From Rathayibacter sp. SW19 (GTDB lineage Bacteria > Actinomycetota > Actinomycetes > Actinomycetales > Microbacteriaceae), in assembly GCF_030866825.1 (NCBI RefSeq), contig NZ_CP133020.1, forward strand, positions 1,550,001 to 1,614,000: 64,000 nt of DNA. The letters run 5' to 3'. This document shows positions 34,507-44,455 of this stretch, one piece after another. The notes beneath the pieces are model-generated. The model was not told the origin of the DNA, ran no database searches, and was given only the letters and a program-made list of their open reading frames with translations. Position numbers and translations under genes: made by a program. Positions within the stretch are counted from its first letter, which is position 1. Every line of letters starts with the position of its first letter.

Positions 34507-35622
34507 TTAGGCCGGAGTCGTGCGGTCCACACAAACGTGGCCGGAGAGGCCTTCTGCAACCTGGCGCGCGCGGGCCACCCACGTGTGCTTGTGCCGCTCT
34601 TCCTGGACGTGCAGGGCCACACGTTGGACGACATCGGCATCGTCGCGCAGCTGTGCCAGCAACGCTGCGAAGTCTTCGGCACGATAGGGCAGCGCCCAGC
34701 CGAGTTCGTTCTCCGAGATAAACTTTGCCGAGAGCGTGCCTTCCGACGCGATCACAGGGCGACCATGCCCGATGTACTCGTACAGCTTCATCGGCGCTGC
34801 GAATTCGCGATAGGCAATCGGTTCAAGAAACAGCGAGCACAGCGATGACCGCTGGTAGTACTGTTCCAATTCGGCGCCGCGGGCGTGCACGATCTCGACG
34901 TTGCGATTGATGACGTCGTTGTACTCGTGTGCTCGCGCCTGCCACTGCTCCGCTGCAGTGCACACGATCAGCCGGCTGCCCGGGGTCATGCCGACGCCAC
35001 GCATCGCCTCATGCAAGCGGTAGTAGTCCCCGAGTCCGCCGACGTAGAATACCGTGAGTTCGGCATCGGGGCTACCGTCTGGATCGACCACGATGCAACC
35101 GGGTGGCAGCGCCTCATGTTGAGACCGATTCACGAGCGGAACTTCTGCTGCCATTCTCAGCGAAGGCAAGTAAACACGGGTGGCCCACCGCCGGTATACC
35201 AAGAGGTCGTATCGGTACAGCGTCCGAGTTCCGATCGCGATCAGTCGGTTAACCGAGCGGAGGTACTCCGGGAACTTCCAATACACATCACGGTAGAACA
35301 CCCCAAGCGGAATCCTCTGCCGCTTCAAATATCGAAAGAGTCCTGCGTCGAGAAACGGGTGCAGCGGTAGATGGTGCGGGTCGGTCATCGTCGTCGGCAT
35401 CGTTGAACTCTCCGCATAGGCGAACGCAATCGCCCCCCCACTGCGCACGAATTCTTTGACTCGGCGGATCCCGCGCTTGCGCTCCTTCGAGTATCCGGTC
35501 ACCTCGAGCACGTTGTAGCCGAGTTCGCGAAATGCCTCGAGCATCCGTACCGGTCGGATGCCGCTCGCCGATGTTGCTGCCGCGTTGAGCGGGTACGGCG
35601 CGTGGTAGACCATTGTCGTCAT
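34507..35622 (-). CDS. Predicted glycosyltransferase (GT-B fold)
   Basis: A 371-residue protein. The opening MVYHAPYPLN with ASGIRPVRMLEAFREL is common in GT4-like enzymes. Further on, VFYVGGLGDYYRLHEAM, LFLEPIAYREFAAPMKLYEYIGHGRPVIAS carry the donor-binding pattern with a PMKLYEY motif. Its ATG overlaps the upstream glycosyltransferase stop by 4 bp. The donor and acceptor are unknown. Confidence 0.85.
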   Translation of the reverse strand: MTTMVYHAPYPLNAAATSASGIRPVRMLEAFRELGYNVLEVTGYSKERKRGIRRVKEFVRSGGAIAFAYAESSTMPTTMTDPHHLPLHPFLDAGLFRYLKRQRIPLGVFYRDVYWKFPEYLRSVNRLIAIGTRTLYRYDLLVYRRWATRVYLPSLRMAAEVPLVNRSQHEALPPGCIVVDPDGSPDAELTVFYVGGLGDYYRLHEAMRGVGMTPGSRLIVCTAAEQWQARAHEYNDVINRNVEIVHARGAELEQYYQRSSLCSLFLEPIAYREFAAPMKLYEYIGHGRPVIASEGTLSAKFISENELGWALPYRAEDFAALLAQLRDDADVVQRVALHVQEERHKHTWVARARQVAEGLSGHVCVDRTTPA

Positions 35623-36827
35623 CGGTGCTGCTTTCGCGCTCGCAGGGACGTTGCGGGGAAGCCATTGCGAATGGCGCGTTCGTAGGCCTCGAGGTAAAGG
35701 GCGTTGAATGCACCCCGTCCGCAGTGGTCGATGCAGATGGCGCGAATACGGTCACCGTCGTAGCGTGCGAATGATTCTCGCATGGCCGCCAGCGCATCAC
35801 CGAGCCGTTCGCGATCATTGACATCGAACAGGAGTCCGACCTCATCCGTCACCGCATTCAGGCCAGCCCAGGTACGTGAGGAGATCACAGGGAGCCCCGA
35901 TGCCATCGCCTCCCAGATCACAGTGCCGAAGGCTTCCTTCTCGCTCGGAAGCACGAACGCGTGAGCAGCGGCGAATTCGGCTGCGATCGCCTCGCGCGGA
36001 ACGGCACCAATGAAGTCGACCTGTGTTGAAACTCCGCGCCGTTGTGCTTGCACTTCGAGGCTTGCTCGCTCGGCTGAGTTGCCGGCAATTCGGAGCGCCG
36101 CGCGCTCATCTCCGGCGAATCGATCGGCAAACGCGTCGATGAGCAGATCGACCCGCTTTCCAGGATCCAAGTGCGAGACGTGCGCAAAGACGAAGGGGGG
36201 CTGGTGCGGTGCCTTCCGCACGGCGGATGCCTCAAGTTGCGGACTCAGGAGACCCGGGAAGTACTCCCAAGGCTTGTCCGCCGAACCGTACGCGACGGTC
36301 AACTGTTTTGCGAACTCAGCGGCTACGGCGATCCGCCGATCGGCCGCGCGCGCCGCAGTGACGCCGCGCCGACGAAACCAGCCACGCGTAACGCGTTGCA
36401 TCGACGACGGACGATGTTCGGTGATGATGAACGGGATACCGAACTCGGCGGCCAACCGGTGTGTCAGGATGCCACCGGGAAAGAGGGCGTGGGCGTGGAG
36501 CACATCCGGCGTTCCATTGCGCGCGACGTATGCGGCGAATGCATGCGTGAGGCGGCGGTAATGCACGGCGTAGTTCAGACTATGGGCCTTGGGCACAGGC
36601 AACACGGCGTCGGCGCGGGCCGTGAGGATTCCTTCGTCATCCTCGAAATCGATCTCACGACGGCGCGCGCGCACTGCCTGCGTCGAGTAGATCGGGATTC
36701 CGCGGACCGCCAGCACCCCAATCAGGGCTCCGCTGGATGCCACTGCTTGCGCCTGCTCGCGGAAGAAACTTCCGTTGAAGTCTTGCGGTGTTTGAGGGTA
36801 CCAAGACGGCACGAGAAGAATGTGCAC
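35619..36827 (-). CDS. GT4-type glycosyltransferase
   Basis: A 402-residue GT-B enzyme with LLVPSWYPQTPQDFNGSFF at the start, HAHALFPGG, VSHLDPGKRVDLLIDAF and the donor motif LPSEKEAFGTVIWEAMASG. These features are standard for retaining GT4 transferases. It overlaps the next gene by 4 bp and its start shares one base with the flippase stop, so the three genes are translated as a chain. Confidence 0.92.
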   Translation of the reverse strand: MHILLVPSWYPQTPQDFNGSFFREQAQAVASSGALIGVLAVRGIPIYSTQAVRARRREIDFEDDEGILTARADAVLPVPKAHSLNYAVHYRRLTHAFAAYVARNGTPDVLHAHALFPGGILTHRLAAEFGIPFIITEHRPSSMQRVTRGWFRRRGVTAARAADRRIAVAAEFAKQLTVAYGSADKPWEYFPGLLSPQLEASAVRKAPHQPPFVFAHVSHLDPGKRVDLLIDAFADRFAGDERAALRIAGNSAERASLEVQAQRRGVSTQVDFIGAVPREAIAAEFAAAHAFVLPSEKEAFGTVIWEAMASGLPVISSRTWAGLNAVTDEVGLLFDVNDRERLGDALAAMRESFARYDGDRIRAICIDHCGRGAFNALYLEAYERAIRNGFPATSLRARKQHR

Positions 36828-38122
36828 TACGCAGCCTCCGATTTGAGCACGGCTGTTCCATCGTCACGATCGTGCCGTTTGGCCACCCAGAAAGCCATGA
36901 CAATGAACACACACAGCATTGCCGCCATGGCCCAGCCGACGGCGGTGATCGCCAGCAGCATGTCTGAGCGCAAAAGGGTGAGGATGGTCAGTGGGACAAC
37001 CATGTAGACGACCGAGAATGCGAAAAGGTATTGCTGCGCTTCTGCAACCACGAACAGTGTCGAAATCGGCGAGGTGATCACGTTCATGAACAGCCACGGC
37101 ACGAGCGCTTGTGCGTAGTATCCGGCATCGCCCCACTGCGGCCCGAGCACTATCGGGAACAGCCAGGGCGCCAAGAAGTAGATGAGACCGAACGGAACGA
37201 CTCCTAACAGACCGGTGCGCACCACACTCCGACGGGCGGAGGCCAGCATGGAGCCCTTTTGGGTCACTGCAAACCGTTGGAAGAACACCTGAGAAAGTGC
37301 GCCGCTGATCAATGCTGCCGGCACCTCCAGAAGGCGCCAGGCCATCGAGAACTGGCCCAATGCTGCGACGGAATAGACGCCGATCAAGATGTTGATGCCG
37401 TTCAGACGAACTGCATCGATCAACGCGGTCGGACCATTCAGCAGAGGCATTTTCCGGTACCGCTTCATGATGCTCCGTCGAGAGTGCGTTGACTCCGCGC
37501 GAAGCTCCTTTACACCGCGCGTTTTCCATCTGAGCGTGGCTACAGCCGCGCCCTGGCCGATAATCGAGCCAACGATCAGGCCGCCGACACCCGCAAAGCT
37601 CGCGAATCCCAGCGCAAGTTGAGCGAGCGCGGTAGTGCCGCTTTGCTGGATGCGGTTGATGCTGATCTCGCGATAGCGCTTTTTGCGGTTGAGCCAATAG
37701 ATGAGCCCGGAGAGTTCACCCAGCGTGAATACGCTGACCCCAGCGACCCACAGCCAGCCCTGAATTCCAGGCGAGTTGAACAGATTGGCGAGCAGGGGTG
37801 CCGCGATCCCGCACGCGAGAGTCGCCAAAACACTGACCACAATGACGACCCGTGTGACCACGCCCTTCAGAACGGCCGCGTCAGAGTCGGACTTCGGCAG
37901 CATGATTGCCAGGTCATAGCGAAGCGTGGCGATCACGGTGATGATCGCCACGATGGATGAGTAGACGGCGAACTGCCCATACGCAGTCGGCGAGAAGATG
38001 CGGGTCAGCACGGTCGTCAGCGCCAGCACGATGACTTGTGCTACGACGGTCCCGGCCATGAGAATCGCGGCATGGCGCAACAACTCGCTACGGTCAAGGA
38101 ACGCCTTCGCCCAAGAAAGCAT
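36827..38122 (-). CDS. Wzx-type flippase (polysaccharide export membrane protein)
   Basis: A 431-residue protein with about 12 to 14 hydrophobic helices and the N-terminal segment LTRIFSPTAYGQFAVYSSI, which is typical of lipid-linked oligosaccharide flippases of the MOP superfamily. It should turn polyprenyl-linked repeat units to the outer face of the membrane. The three glycosyltransferase genes behind it likely build that unit. A second flippase lies at 53378-54637. Confidence 0.9.
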   Translation of the reverse strand: MLSWAKAFLDRSELLRHAAILMAGTVVAQVIVLALTTVLTRIFSPTAYGQFAVYSSIVAIITVIATLRYDLAIMLPKSDSDAAVLKGVVTRVVIVVSVLATLACGIAAPLLANLFNSPGIQGWLWVAGVSVFTLGELSGLIYWLNRKKRYREISINRIQQSGTTALAQLALGFASFAGVGGLIVGSIIGQGAAVATLRWKTRGVKELRAESTHSRRSIMKRYRKMPLLNGPTALIDAVRLNGINILIGVYSVAALGQFSMAWRLLEVPAALISGALSQVFFQRFAVTQKGSMLASARRSVVRTGLLGVVPFGLIYFLAPWLFPIVLGPQWGDAGYYAQALVPWLFMNVITSPISTLFVVAEAQQYLFAFSVVYMVVPLTILTLLRSDMLLAITAVGWAMAAMLCVFIVMAFWVAKRHDRDDGTAVLKSEAA

Positions 38123-38260
38123 CTCACTCCCGCCGCCCGGAGCACCGAGATTGTGGTCCCCTCATATCGATCTGGCAGTATCTTACACGGGCAGCATTCG
38201 AGCCCGGCCGCTCAAGTTGGCACCGCGGTTCAGGCGTTCTTACATCGATCAAGGGAACTC

Positions 38261-39868
38261 GTGCAGGAAGCAACCGTTCGGGTCAGGCGCGGATTCTGGG
38301 TGGAGCACAGCTCCGTGAGGCCGGGTCGGCGAATCTACGTGCGAGGCTATCCGCAGTCAAACGGGCGTGATGTCAACTTCGCCGCGACTGCTGGTCCAAT
38401 TTCCGCCGAGGACGTCGCGGGCTGGGCCGGCAGCTTCGCTGTGATCGTGATCGATGCGACAGAGATCACATTGATAACAGATCAGATCCGCAGTGTTCCG
38501 GTTTTCTACCGGCGCACCGAGCGTGGCTGGTGGGTGGGAGACGACCCGGAAGCTGTGCTCGACGGTTGCAGGGTCATCGACGTCGAAGCGGCGCGCTGGT
38601 TCCCTCACGCCGGTTTCGTCACAGGCAGTCGCACGCTGTTCGCGGGCTTGAGCCAGGTGCGCGCGGGCGAGCTCGTGGTGCTGAACGGCGAGCCCCCTTA
38701 CGAAGCGACCCAACGGCTCTACCGCCGATTCTCCTATTCGCAGACGCAGCCCAACCGGCCCGATGAAGTCAAGTCGCGATTCGACACGGCGTTCACCGCG
38801 GGTTTCGATCGCATGCTGGGCAGGGTGAACGGGCGTCAGCTCGTAGTTCCTTTGAGCGGTGGGCTCGACTCCCGATTGCTCAGTGCGCGCTTGCATTCGA
38901 TCGGCTACGACAACGTCGTGAACTTCACGTACGGACGTCCGGGGTCGAGCGAGATCGCCGTGAGCAAGCGCGTGGCGGAATTACTCGAACAGCCCTGGCA
39001 CTTCGTGCCGTACGAGCCAACAGAAATCGCGCACGCGTGGGCGACTGAGGAGGCTGGCCGGTTCATCGAATACGGCCACTCGGCCAGCGCGGTTCCGCAC
39101 GTTCAGGACTGGTATGCGCTGTCGGTTCTGAAGCAGCGCGGGGTGCTCGATGCCGACGCCGTTATCTTGCCGGGGCACACCGTGGTCGGTAACATCAACG
39201 CGCCCGGGCTGTTGGATGAGCCCGGCCTGGTGAGCCGCGAGCAAATGAAGGAGGTTCTCGCGGACTACCACTTCTCGCTGCTTGGGCGTAGCCGCGAGGT
39301 GCTTGCCCATCCCGAAATCGACGCGCTCCTCGAGCGCTTTCTGGCGGACATCGAGTACGACGGCACGCCCCGATCACGTGCCACGGCGATGGAATACTTC
39401 AACGTTGCCGAGCGCCAGGCGAAGTACATCAACAACTCGGTGCGTGTCTACGAATTCTTCGGCTTCGACTGGGCACTGCCCATGCTCGACACGGAGATGT
39501 ACCTGATGTGGCAGTCGCTTGACATCGACATCACTCGAGATCGCAGCTGGTATCAGAACTATGTCGACCAGGTCTTCGCCGCGCAGACCGGAACGGAAAT
39601 CGGTTACTTCGCGCCGACGTCTGTGCGAGAGTCGACACGGGGTGCCGTCAAGTCGGTGCTACGGGCGGTGGGCCTGGAGGAGGCCGCCCAGCGGGTGCTC
39701 ACGACGCGCGCCGTACTGCATCATCACATGACGTTCAATCGCTTGATCGGGCCGATGAGCCAGGCTCAGCTCGGCTGGCGGACTTTGCGCGGCCAGTCAC
39801 TGGTCGGCATCTACGGTCAGCTCTTTCTCCGAGACGCCTGGAATCCGTATACGCGCGTGTTCCATTGA
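38261..39868 (+). CDS. Asparagine-synthetase-like amidotransferase without the glutaminase Cys
   Basis: A 535-residue protein. The PP-loop LVVPLSGGLDSRLLSARL near residue 195 is the ATP-binding site of the asparagine synthase domain. The N-terminal part keeps a faint glutamine amidotransferase shape (FAVIVIDATEITLITDQ, VPVFYRR) but lacks the Cys that must follow the start Met. It may use ammonia, or act on a carboxylate such as a hexuronic acid of the local polymer; this is inference. GTG 38261 is chosen because AAGGGAA lies 6 bases upstream; a TATCTT box occurs at 38179-38184. An in-frame start at 38036 would overlap the flippase gene and is less likely. Confidence 0.82.
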   Translation: MQEATVRVRRGFWVEHSSVRPGRRIYVRGYPQSNGRDVNFAATAGPISAEDVAGWAGSFAVIVIDATEITLITDQIRSVPVFYRRTERGWWVGDDPEAVLDGCRVIDVEAARWFPHAGFVTGSRTLFAGLSQVRAGELVVLNGEPPYEATQRLYRRFSYSQTQPNRPDEVKSRFDTAFTAGFDRMLGRVNGRQLVVPLSGGLDSRLLSARLHSIGYDNVVNFTYGRPGSSEIAVSKRVAELLEQPWHFVPYEPTEIAHAWATEEAGRFIEYGHSASAVPHVQDWYALSVLKQRGVLDADAVILPGHTVVGNINAPGLLDEPGLVSREQMKEVLADYHFSLLGRSREVLAHPEIDALLERFLADIEYDGTPRSRATAMEYFNVAERQAKYINNSVRVYEFFGFDWALPMLDTEMYLMWQSLDIDITRDRSWYQNYVDQVFAAQTGTEIGYFAPTSVRESTRGAVKSVLRAVGLEEAAQRVLTTRAVLHHHMTFNRLIGPMSQAQLGWRTLRGQSLVGIYGQLFLRDAWNPYTRVFH

Positions 39869-39880
39869 GGCACTGGTCGC

Positions 39881-39908
39881 TTGGACCCATGCGGTCAGGC
39901 GCTAGGCT
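39881..39908 (+). promoter_or_regulatory. Complete promoter for the UDP-GlcNAc 2-epimerase gene
   Basis: TTGGAC (39881-39886) and TAGGCT (39903-39908) are 16 bp apart and the ATG follows after 7 bases. This is a good -35/-10 pair for a leaderless message and fixes the start at 39916. Confidence 0.65.
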
Positions 39909-39915
39909 CGAATCC

Positions 39916-40974
39916 ATGCGTGTTCTCAGCGTGGTCGGTGCCCGCCCGCAGTTTGTCAAACTGGCTCCGATTGCGCGCGCTATGGCCGGCCGCGCCGAGC
40001 ACATCGTGGTGCACACCGGCCAGCATTATGACGAACTGATGTCAGATGTGTTTTTCAGGGATCTCGGCATTCCGGCCCCGGACGTCAACCTCGCGATCGG
40101 GTCGGGTAGGCACGGCGAGCAGACCGGCGCCATGCTGCGCGCCATCGAACCGGTTTTCGAGCGCTACCAGCCGGACTGGATCTTGGTCTACGGCGACACG
40201 AATTCCACGTTGGCTGCGGCCGTTGCGGCCGTGAAGTTGCATCTGCCAGTGGCTCATCTCGAGGCTGGGCTGCGGTCATTCAATCGACGGATGCCCGAAG
40301 AACATAATCGCGTACTCACGGACCACGCGGCAGACCTTCTGCTTGCTCCGACCGAGGTGGCGATGTCTCACCTGCGCGACGAGGGACTGGCCGCGCGCAG
40401 CGTTCTCGTTGGAGACGTCATGACCGACGTATTGTTCCGGGTGCGTGACTTCGTCTCTGCCGCGCCTCGGCTGCTGCCTGAAGGTGTGCGGCCGGGCGAC
40501 TACTATGTCGCGACCATTCATCGCCCGGACAATACTGACGATCCTGAGCGGCTGCGTGAGATCGTGAAGCAGCTTGCGGCCGTGGACCGGCCGGTCGCGT
40601 TACTTGTTCATCCACGACTGGCCCACGCAGCGGCCGACCAGGGAATCGATTTGGCGCAGGGCGCCATTCGGCCAACCGCACCGTTGGCCTACCCGGAGCT
40701 CGTGCATGCGGTGATGCATAGCGTCGGTGTCGTGACGGACTCCGGCGGGTTGCAGAAGGAAGCGTTTCTGCTGCGCGTGCCGTGCACCACAGTTCGTCCG
40801 GAGACCGAGTGGGTGGAGACGGTGGAACTCGGCTGGAATGTGTTGGTGGGAAGCGAGCTGCAGCGCATCACGGCGTCGGTTTCGCGTCCGTGGCCGGCTG
40901 ACACCGATGCAGCACCGTACGGGGACGGCCACGCTGCCCGTCGCGTTGTCACGGCGCTCGACGAGCACTGTTGA
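39916..40974 (+). CDS. wecB: UDP-N-acetylglucosamine 2-epimerase (non-hydrolysing type)
   Basis: A 352-residue GT-B-like epimerase. Typical motifs are VVGARPQFVKLAPI, VVHTGQHYDELMSDVFF, VYGDTNSTLAAAVAA, HLEAGLRSFNRRMPEEHNR and TDSGGLQKEAFLL. It makes UDP-ManNAc, or acts on a diacetamido-uronate like WbpI. The uronate dehydrogenase, oxidoreductase and aminotransferase nearby make the second reading attractive. Confidence 0.93.
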   Translation: MRVLSVVGARPQFVKLAPIARAMAGRAEHIVVHTGQHYDELMSDVFFRDLGIPAPDVNLAIGSGRHGEQTGAMLRAIEPVFERYQPDWILVYGDTNSTLAAAVAAVKLHLPVAHLEAGLRSFNRRMPEEHNRVLTDHAADLLLAPTEVAMSHLRDEGLAARSVLVGDVMTDVLFRVRDFVSAAPRLLPEGVRPGDYYVATIHRPDNTDDPERLREIVKQLAAVDRPVALLVHPRLAHAAADQGIDLAQGAIRPTAPLAYPELVHAVMHSVGVVTDSGGLQKEAFLLRVPCTTVRPETEWVETVELGWNVLVGSELQRITASVSRPWPADTDAAPYGDGHAARRVVTALDEHC

Positions 40975-40991
40975 TCATCGTGCTGGTCTAA

Positions 40992-42173
40992 TCACCGGGG
41001 GCGTCTGATCACCGCCAGCGTCGCCGCTGCTGCCCTTGCAGCGGATGCCGTGACGGACGCGTTGAGCCGCACCCATTCCACACTGCTCGCGCGCATTCCC
41101 GCAATAGGCTTCGCTTGTGGGCTGGCGATCGCGGCGCGCATCGCAGTCGCAACGGAACCGACCTCATGGTCACAGCGCCAGCCCAGTCCGTTTGCCTCGA
41201 CCAGTTCCGCACCTGCGCCGATGCCCGCAAAAATAACGGGCGTGCCGCACGCCGCGGCGGCGTAGATCTTGGTCGGTTTCGCGAAGTCGTAGCCGAGACC
41301 GGGCTTGATGCTGGCGAGTGCGGCTGTGGCACCACGCAGCCACTCGGCCGCCGTGGCGGGCGGAACGACCCCGCCGAAGGTCACGCAGTCGAGATGGAGT
41401 TCGGTAGCGAGCGACTTCAAGGCTGGTTCTTCGGCGCCGTGTCCGAAGAACCGCAGGCGGGCGTCAGGAAAGTCGGCGAGCAGTTCAGGCATGGCTCTGA
41501 CGAACACGGACGGATCTTGCCACTCGGACATGATGCCGCTGTAGACGAACGTGATCGGGCCGTCGGTGACGGCAGGCCCGTCAGGTCGGAATACCTCGGT
41601 GTCGATTCCGTTGCCGACGATCGCGATTCGCTCTTCTGGAACTCCGAACTCCCGCACCTTGTCGGCGACTTCGTCGGAGACCGCCAGCACGTTGGTGGCT
41701 TTGCGTAGCACAGTTCCCTCAAGACGGCGCATGATCCCGATGAGCACGCGAGCGGCGCCTAATGCGATCAGCCCGTCGGTCCAAATGTCCGCCGCGTAGT
41801 AGACGTACGGTCGGCGTGACAGCCACGACGTGACCGCGACGACGAAGCCGGTCGTCGGCGGCGGCTCCGAAACGACGATGTCCGCTCTGCGGAAGAGCAG
41901 TCTGAAGAACAGCGGGAGATCGAAGCTCATGTACTGCACGTAGCCGCGCACGTTTCCGCCAGCATCTCGCATTACCGGCATCCGCGAGACATCGACGCCG
42001 GCGTCGTCCCAAGCTGGGGCGCCATGCTTCGGTGGCCGCGTTGTCACGACGGTGACGGCTGCGTCGGCTTCTGCGAGCCCACGCGCGAGGGCCCGGAGGC
42101 GGAACGCTGCAGCAGCCACTTCTGGGGCAAATAGTCGGGTCGCGATCAGCACCCGAGTAGGACGCGTGGCCAC
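40992..42173 (-). CDS. GT4-type glycosyltransferase (WbuB-like)
   Basis: A 393-residue GT-B enzyme. VVSEPPPTTGFVVAVTSW and VYYAADIWTDGLIALGA are features of the WbuB-like transferases, with GNGIDTEVFRPDG at the domain border and PTKIYAAAACGTPVIFAG in the donor half. Such enzymes often add an amino-deoxy sugar. It follows the Gfo/Idh gene by 2 bp in one operon with the aminotransferase, which suggests that their product is its donor. Confidence 0.88.
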   Translation of the reverse strand: MATRPTRVLIATRLFAPEVAAAAFRLRALARGLAEADAAVTVVTTRPPKHGAPAWDDAGVDVSRMPVMRDAGGNVRGYVQYMSFDLPLFFRLLFRRADIVVSEPPPTTGFVVAVTSWLSRRPYVYYAADIWTDGLIALGAARVLIGIMRRLEGTVLRKATNVLAVSDEVADKVREFGVPEERIAIVGNGIDTEVFRPDGPAVTDGPITFVYSGIMSEWQDPSVFVRAMPELLADFPDARLRFFGHGAEEPALKSLATELHLDCVTFGGVVPPATAAEWLRGATAALASIKPGLGYDFAKPTKIYAAAACGTPVIFAGIGAGAELVEANGLGWRCDHEVGSVATAMRAAIASPQAKPIAGMRASSVEWVRLNASVTASAARAAAATLAVIRRPR

Positions 42174-42175
42174 GC

Positions 42176-43165
42176 TTACAGTTTCACGGCGGCCGATTGC
42201 GCAGCTGACTGCAACACGGCCTCCGCTACCCGCACGGTCTCGAGCCCCTCGCGCATCGTAACGATGTCGTTGCGGATGCCGAGAATTGCGTCGCGGAATG
42301 CCTCATGCTCCAGGCGTAGCGGCTCCCGCTTGGTGAGGGCGAAACGTGTCATCGAACCTTCGGAGACCCCGCGAAAGGCCGCAACGGAGTCCCACTCTGT
42401 CGTCGTCGTTCCGTTTTCGAAGTACGAAAGATCGCCGCTCAGCGTGTCCGCGACGAAGGCGCCGCGCGTTCCCGTCACGACCGTGACGCGCTCCTTCATG
42501 GGCGACAGCCAATTGACCAGATGATTCGTGATTGTGCCGTTGCCCAGTTTGCCGGTGAATGAGACCATGTCCTCGTATTGCCTGCCGCTGCGAATGGTCG
42601 TGTGAGCCGATACGGTTATGAAGTGGCTCTGCGCCAGCCACGCCGTGAGGTCGATGTCGTGGGTGGCGAGATCTTTGACCACTCCCACGTCGGCGATGCG
42701 CGCCGGGAACGGGCCCTGACGACGCGTCGCGATCTGATAAACGTCACCCAGATCGCCCGCCTCGATGCGTTTCCGCAGGCTCTGGAGCGCCGGATTGAAG
42801 CGTTCGATGTGCCCGACCGCGCCGACCAGGCCACGCGCCTCGAACGCCTCGACGATACGGGTGCCTGCCTCGACATCCACCGCGATCGGTTTTTCGACAA
42901 GTGCGTGCACGCCGGCTGCCGCGAGCGCTAGTGCGACCGGTTCATGCAGCATAGTGGGAACGGCCACGGCGGCGGCTTCGACGCCGACCTCAATCAACTC
43001 CGCAACCGAACCACAGACTGTCAGATCGCCCGCGACCCTGTGCGGGTCGCCGAGTTGGTCGGCAACGGCCACCAGGTCGACGCCATCGATTTCGCGAATC
43101 ACGCGGGCGTGGTGTCGACCCATCATGCCCAAACCGATCAGTCCCATCCGGATGTCCGCCATCAT
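42176..43165 (-). CDS. Gfo/Idh/MocA oxidoreductase (WbpB/GnnA-like)
   Basis: A 329-residue NAD(P)-dependent sugar dehydrogenase. IRMGLIGLGMMGRHHARVI is the cofactor fold and HALVEKPIAVDVEAG contains the EKP motif of this family. VGHIERFNPALQSL is typical of UDP-sugar members. It would oxidise C3 of a UDP-sugar, giving the 3-keto compound used by the aminotransferase whose stop overlaps its ATG region by 4 bp. Confidence 0.9.
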   Translation of the reverse strand: MMADIRMGLIGLGMMGRHHARVIREIDGVDLVAVADQLGDPHRVAGDLTVCGSVAELIEVGVEAAAVAVPTMLHEPVALALAAAGVHALVEKPIAVDVEAGTRIVEAFEARGLVGAVGHIERFNPALQSLRKRIEAGDLGDVYQIATRRQGPFPARIADVGVVKDLATHDIDLTAWLAQSHFITVSAHTTIRSGRQYEDMVSFTGKLGNGTITNHLVNWLSPMKERVTVVTGTRGAFVADTLSGDLSYFENGTTTTEWDSVAAFRGVSEGSMTRFALTKREPLRLEHEAFRDAILGIRNDIVTMREGLETVRVAEAVLQSAAQSAAVKL

Positions 43166-44259
43166 GCGCCTGCCCGCACGAGCGCGTTGACTGCCGCCAC
43201 GATGCGGTCTAGGTCTCCCTGTACGAGCGAAGGGTGCACGGGCAACGACAGCGCCTGCTGCGCTGCTCGTTCGGTTTCAGGCAGATGTTCTTCGCGGTGG
43301 AAGGACGGCAACCGATGATTCGGAATCGGATAGTAGACGCCGGTGCCGATCTGATACTCGTTGCGGAGTGCAGCAGCCAAGCCATCGCGATCCTCGGCCA
43401 CTCGAATCGTGTACTGGTGATACACATGTGAGGCACCAGGCGCGACAGGGGGAGTGGTAACCCCACGGAGGTTCTCGCTGAAAAACGCCGCGTTCTGCTG
43501 GCGTTGCGCCGTCCAGCGGCGCACCTTGGTAAGTTGCACCCGGCCGATAGCAGCGTGTACGTTCGTCATTCTTGCGTTGAAGCCGATGAGTTCGTTCTCG
43601 TACTGCTTTTCCATGCCCTGATTGCGCAGCAGCCGCACCCGACGGGCGATCTCGTCGTCAGCCGTCGTGACCATGCCCCCTTCACCCGAGGTCATGTTCT
43701 TCGTCGGGTACAGGCTGAACATTGCGAACGCACCGAAGCTGCCGGCGGGCGCATCGCCGAGTGTTGCTCCGTGTGCTTGTGCGGCGTCCTCGAACAATCG
43801 AAGCCCGTGCCGAGCGGCGACTGCAGCCAGCGCCGGAATATCCGCGGGATGCCCATAAAGATGCACTGGCAGGATCGCGACGGTTTTGTCAGTGATGACG
43901 GATTCAGCGGCGGCGGCATCTAAGCAGAAATAATCGGGCTCGATGTCGGCGAACACCGGTGTCGCACCGGTCAGCGCCACCGAGTTTGCGGTCGCAGCGA
44001 ACGTGAACGACGGCACGATCACCTCATCGCCGCGCCCAATGCCCGCAGCGAGTAAGCCGAGGTGGAGGCCAGCCGTGCCGGAATTGACGGCAATGGCGTG
44101 TCGTCCGTCGACCAGTTCACTTGAGAATTCCCTCTCGAACGAGGCTACTTCTGTTCCTTGTGCGAGCATTCCCGACGCAAGCACCGCATCGACGGCCGCG
44201 CGCTCGTCGTCGCCGATGATCGGCTTCGCTGCGGGAATGAAGCTACGGTTTATGCTCAT
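43162..44259 (-). CDS. DegT/DnrJ/EryC1/StrS aminotransferase (WbpE/GnnB-like)
   Basis: A 365-residue PLP enzyme that puts an amino group on a keto sugar. AVNSGTAGLHLGLLAAGI, VIVPSFTFAATANSVALTG, FEDAAQAHGA and FSLYPTKNMTSGEGG are standard, the last with the PLP lysine. It is translated just before the oxidoreductase gene, a pair known from UDP-2,3-diamino sugar routes. AAGGAC precedes the ATG. Confidence 0.94.
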   Translation of the reverse strand: MSINRSFIPAAKPIIGDDERAAVDAVLASGMLAQGTEVASFEREFSSELVDGRHAIAVNSGTAGLHLGLLAAGIGRGDEVIVPSFTFAATANSVALTGATPVFADIEPDYFCLDAAAAESVITDKTVAILPVHLYGHPADIPALAAVAARHGLRLFEDAAQAHGATLGDAPAGSFGAFAMFSLYPTKNMTSGEGGMVTTADDEIARRVRLLRNQGMEKQYENELIGFNARMTNVHAAIGRVQLTKVRRWTAQRQQNAAFFSENLRGVTTPPVAPGASHVYHQYTIRVAEDRDGLAAALRNEYQIGTGVYYPIPNHRLPSFHREEHLPETERAAQQALSLPVHPSLVQGDLDRIVAAVNALVRAGA

Positions 44260-44455
44260 ACGGGTCCTTCAAAGACATGTCCGATTTTCGCCAGATCACG
44301 GTTACCACGACGTCCCCCGCCGTCGCGAGGCAACGGATTGGGAGTCGGTCGACGGATTTTAGCGAATCGGCGCATAACGATTACGAAGCTATCATGCGGC
44401 CTTGGTGATCTGCGCGGTAAGTGGGGCCGCACACACTCGCGCGGTGAAGACGAAT

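Noticed and set aside
38036..38260. Longer N-terminus for the asparagine-synthetase-like protein
   Set aside because: It would overlap the divergent flippase gene by 87 bp and shows no family similarity; GTG 38261 has a good ribosome site.
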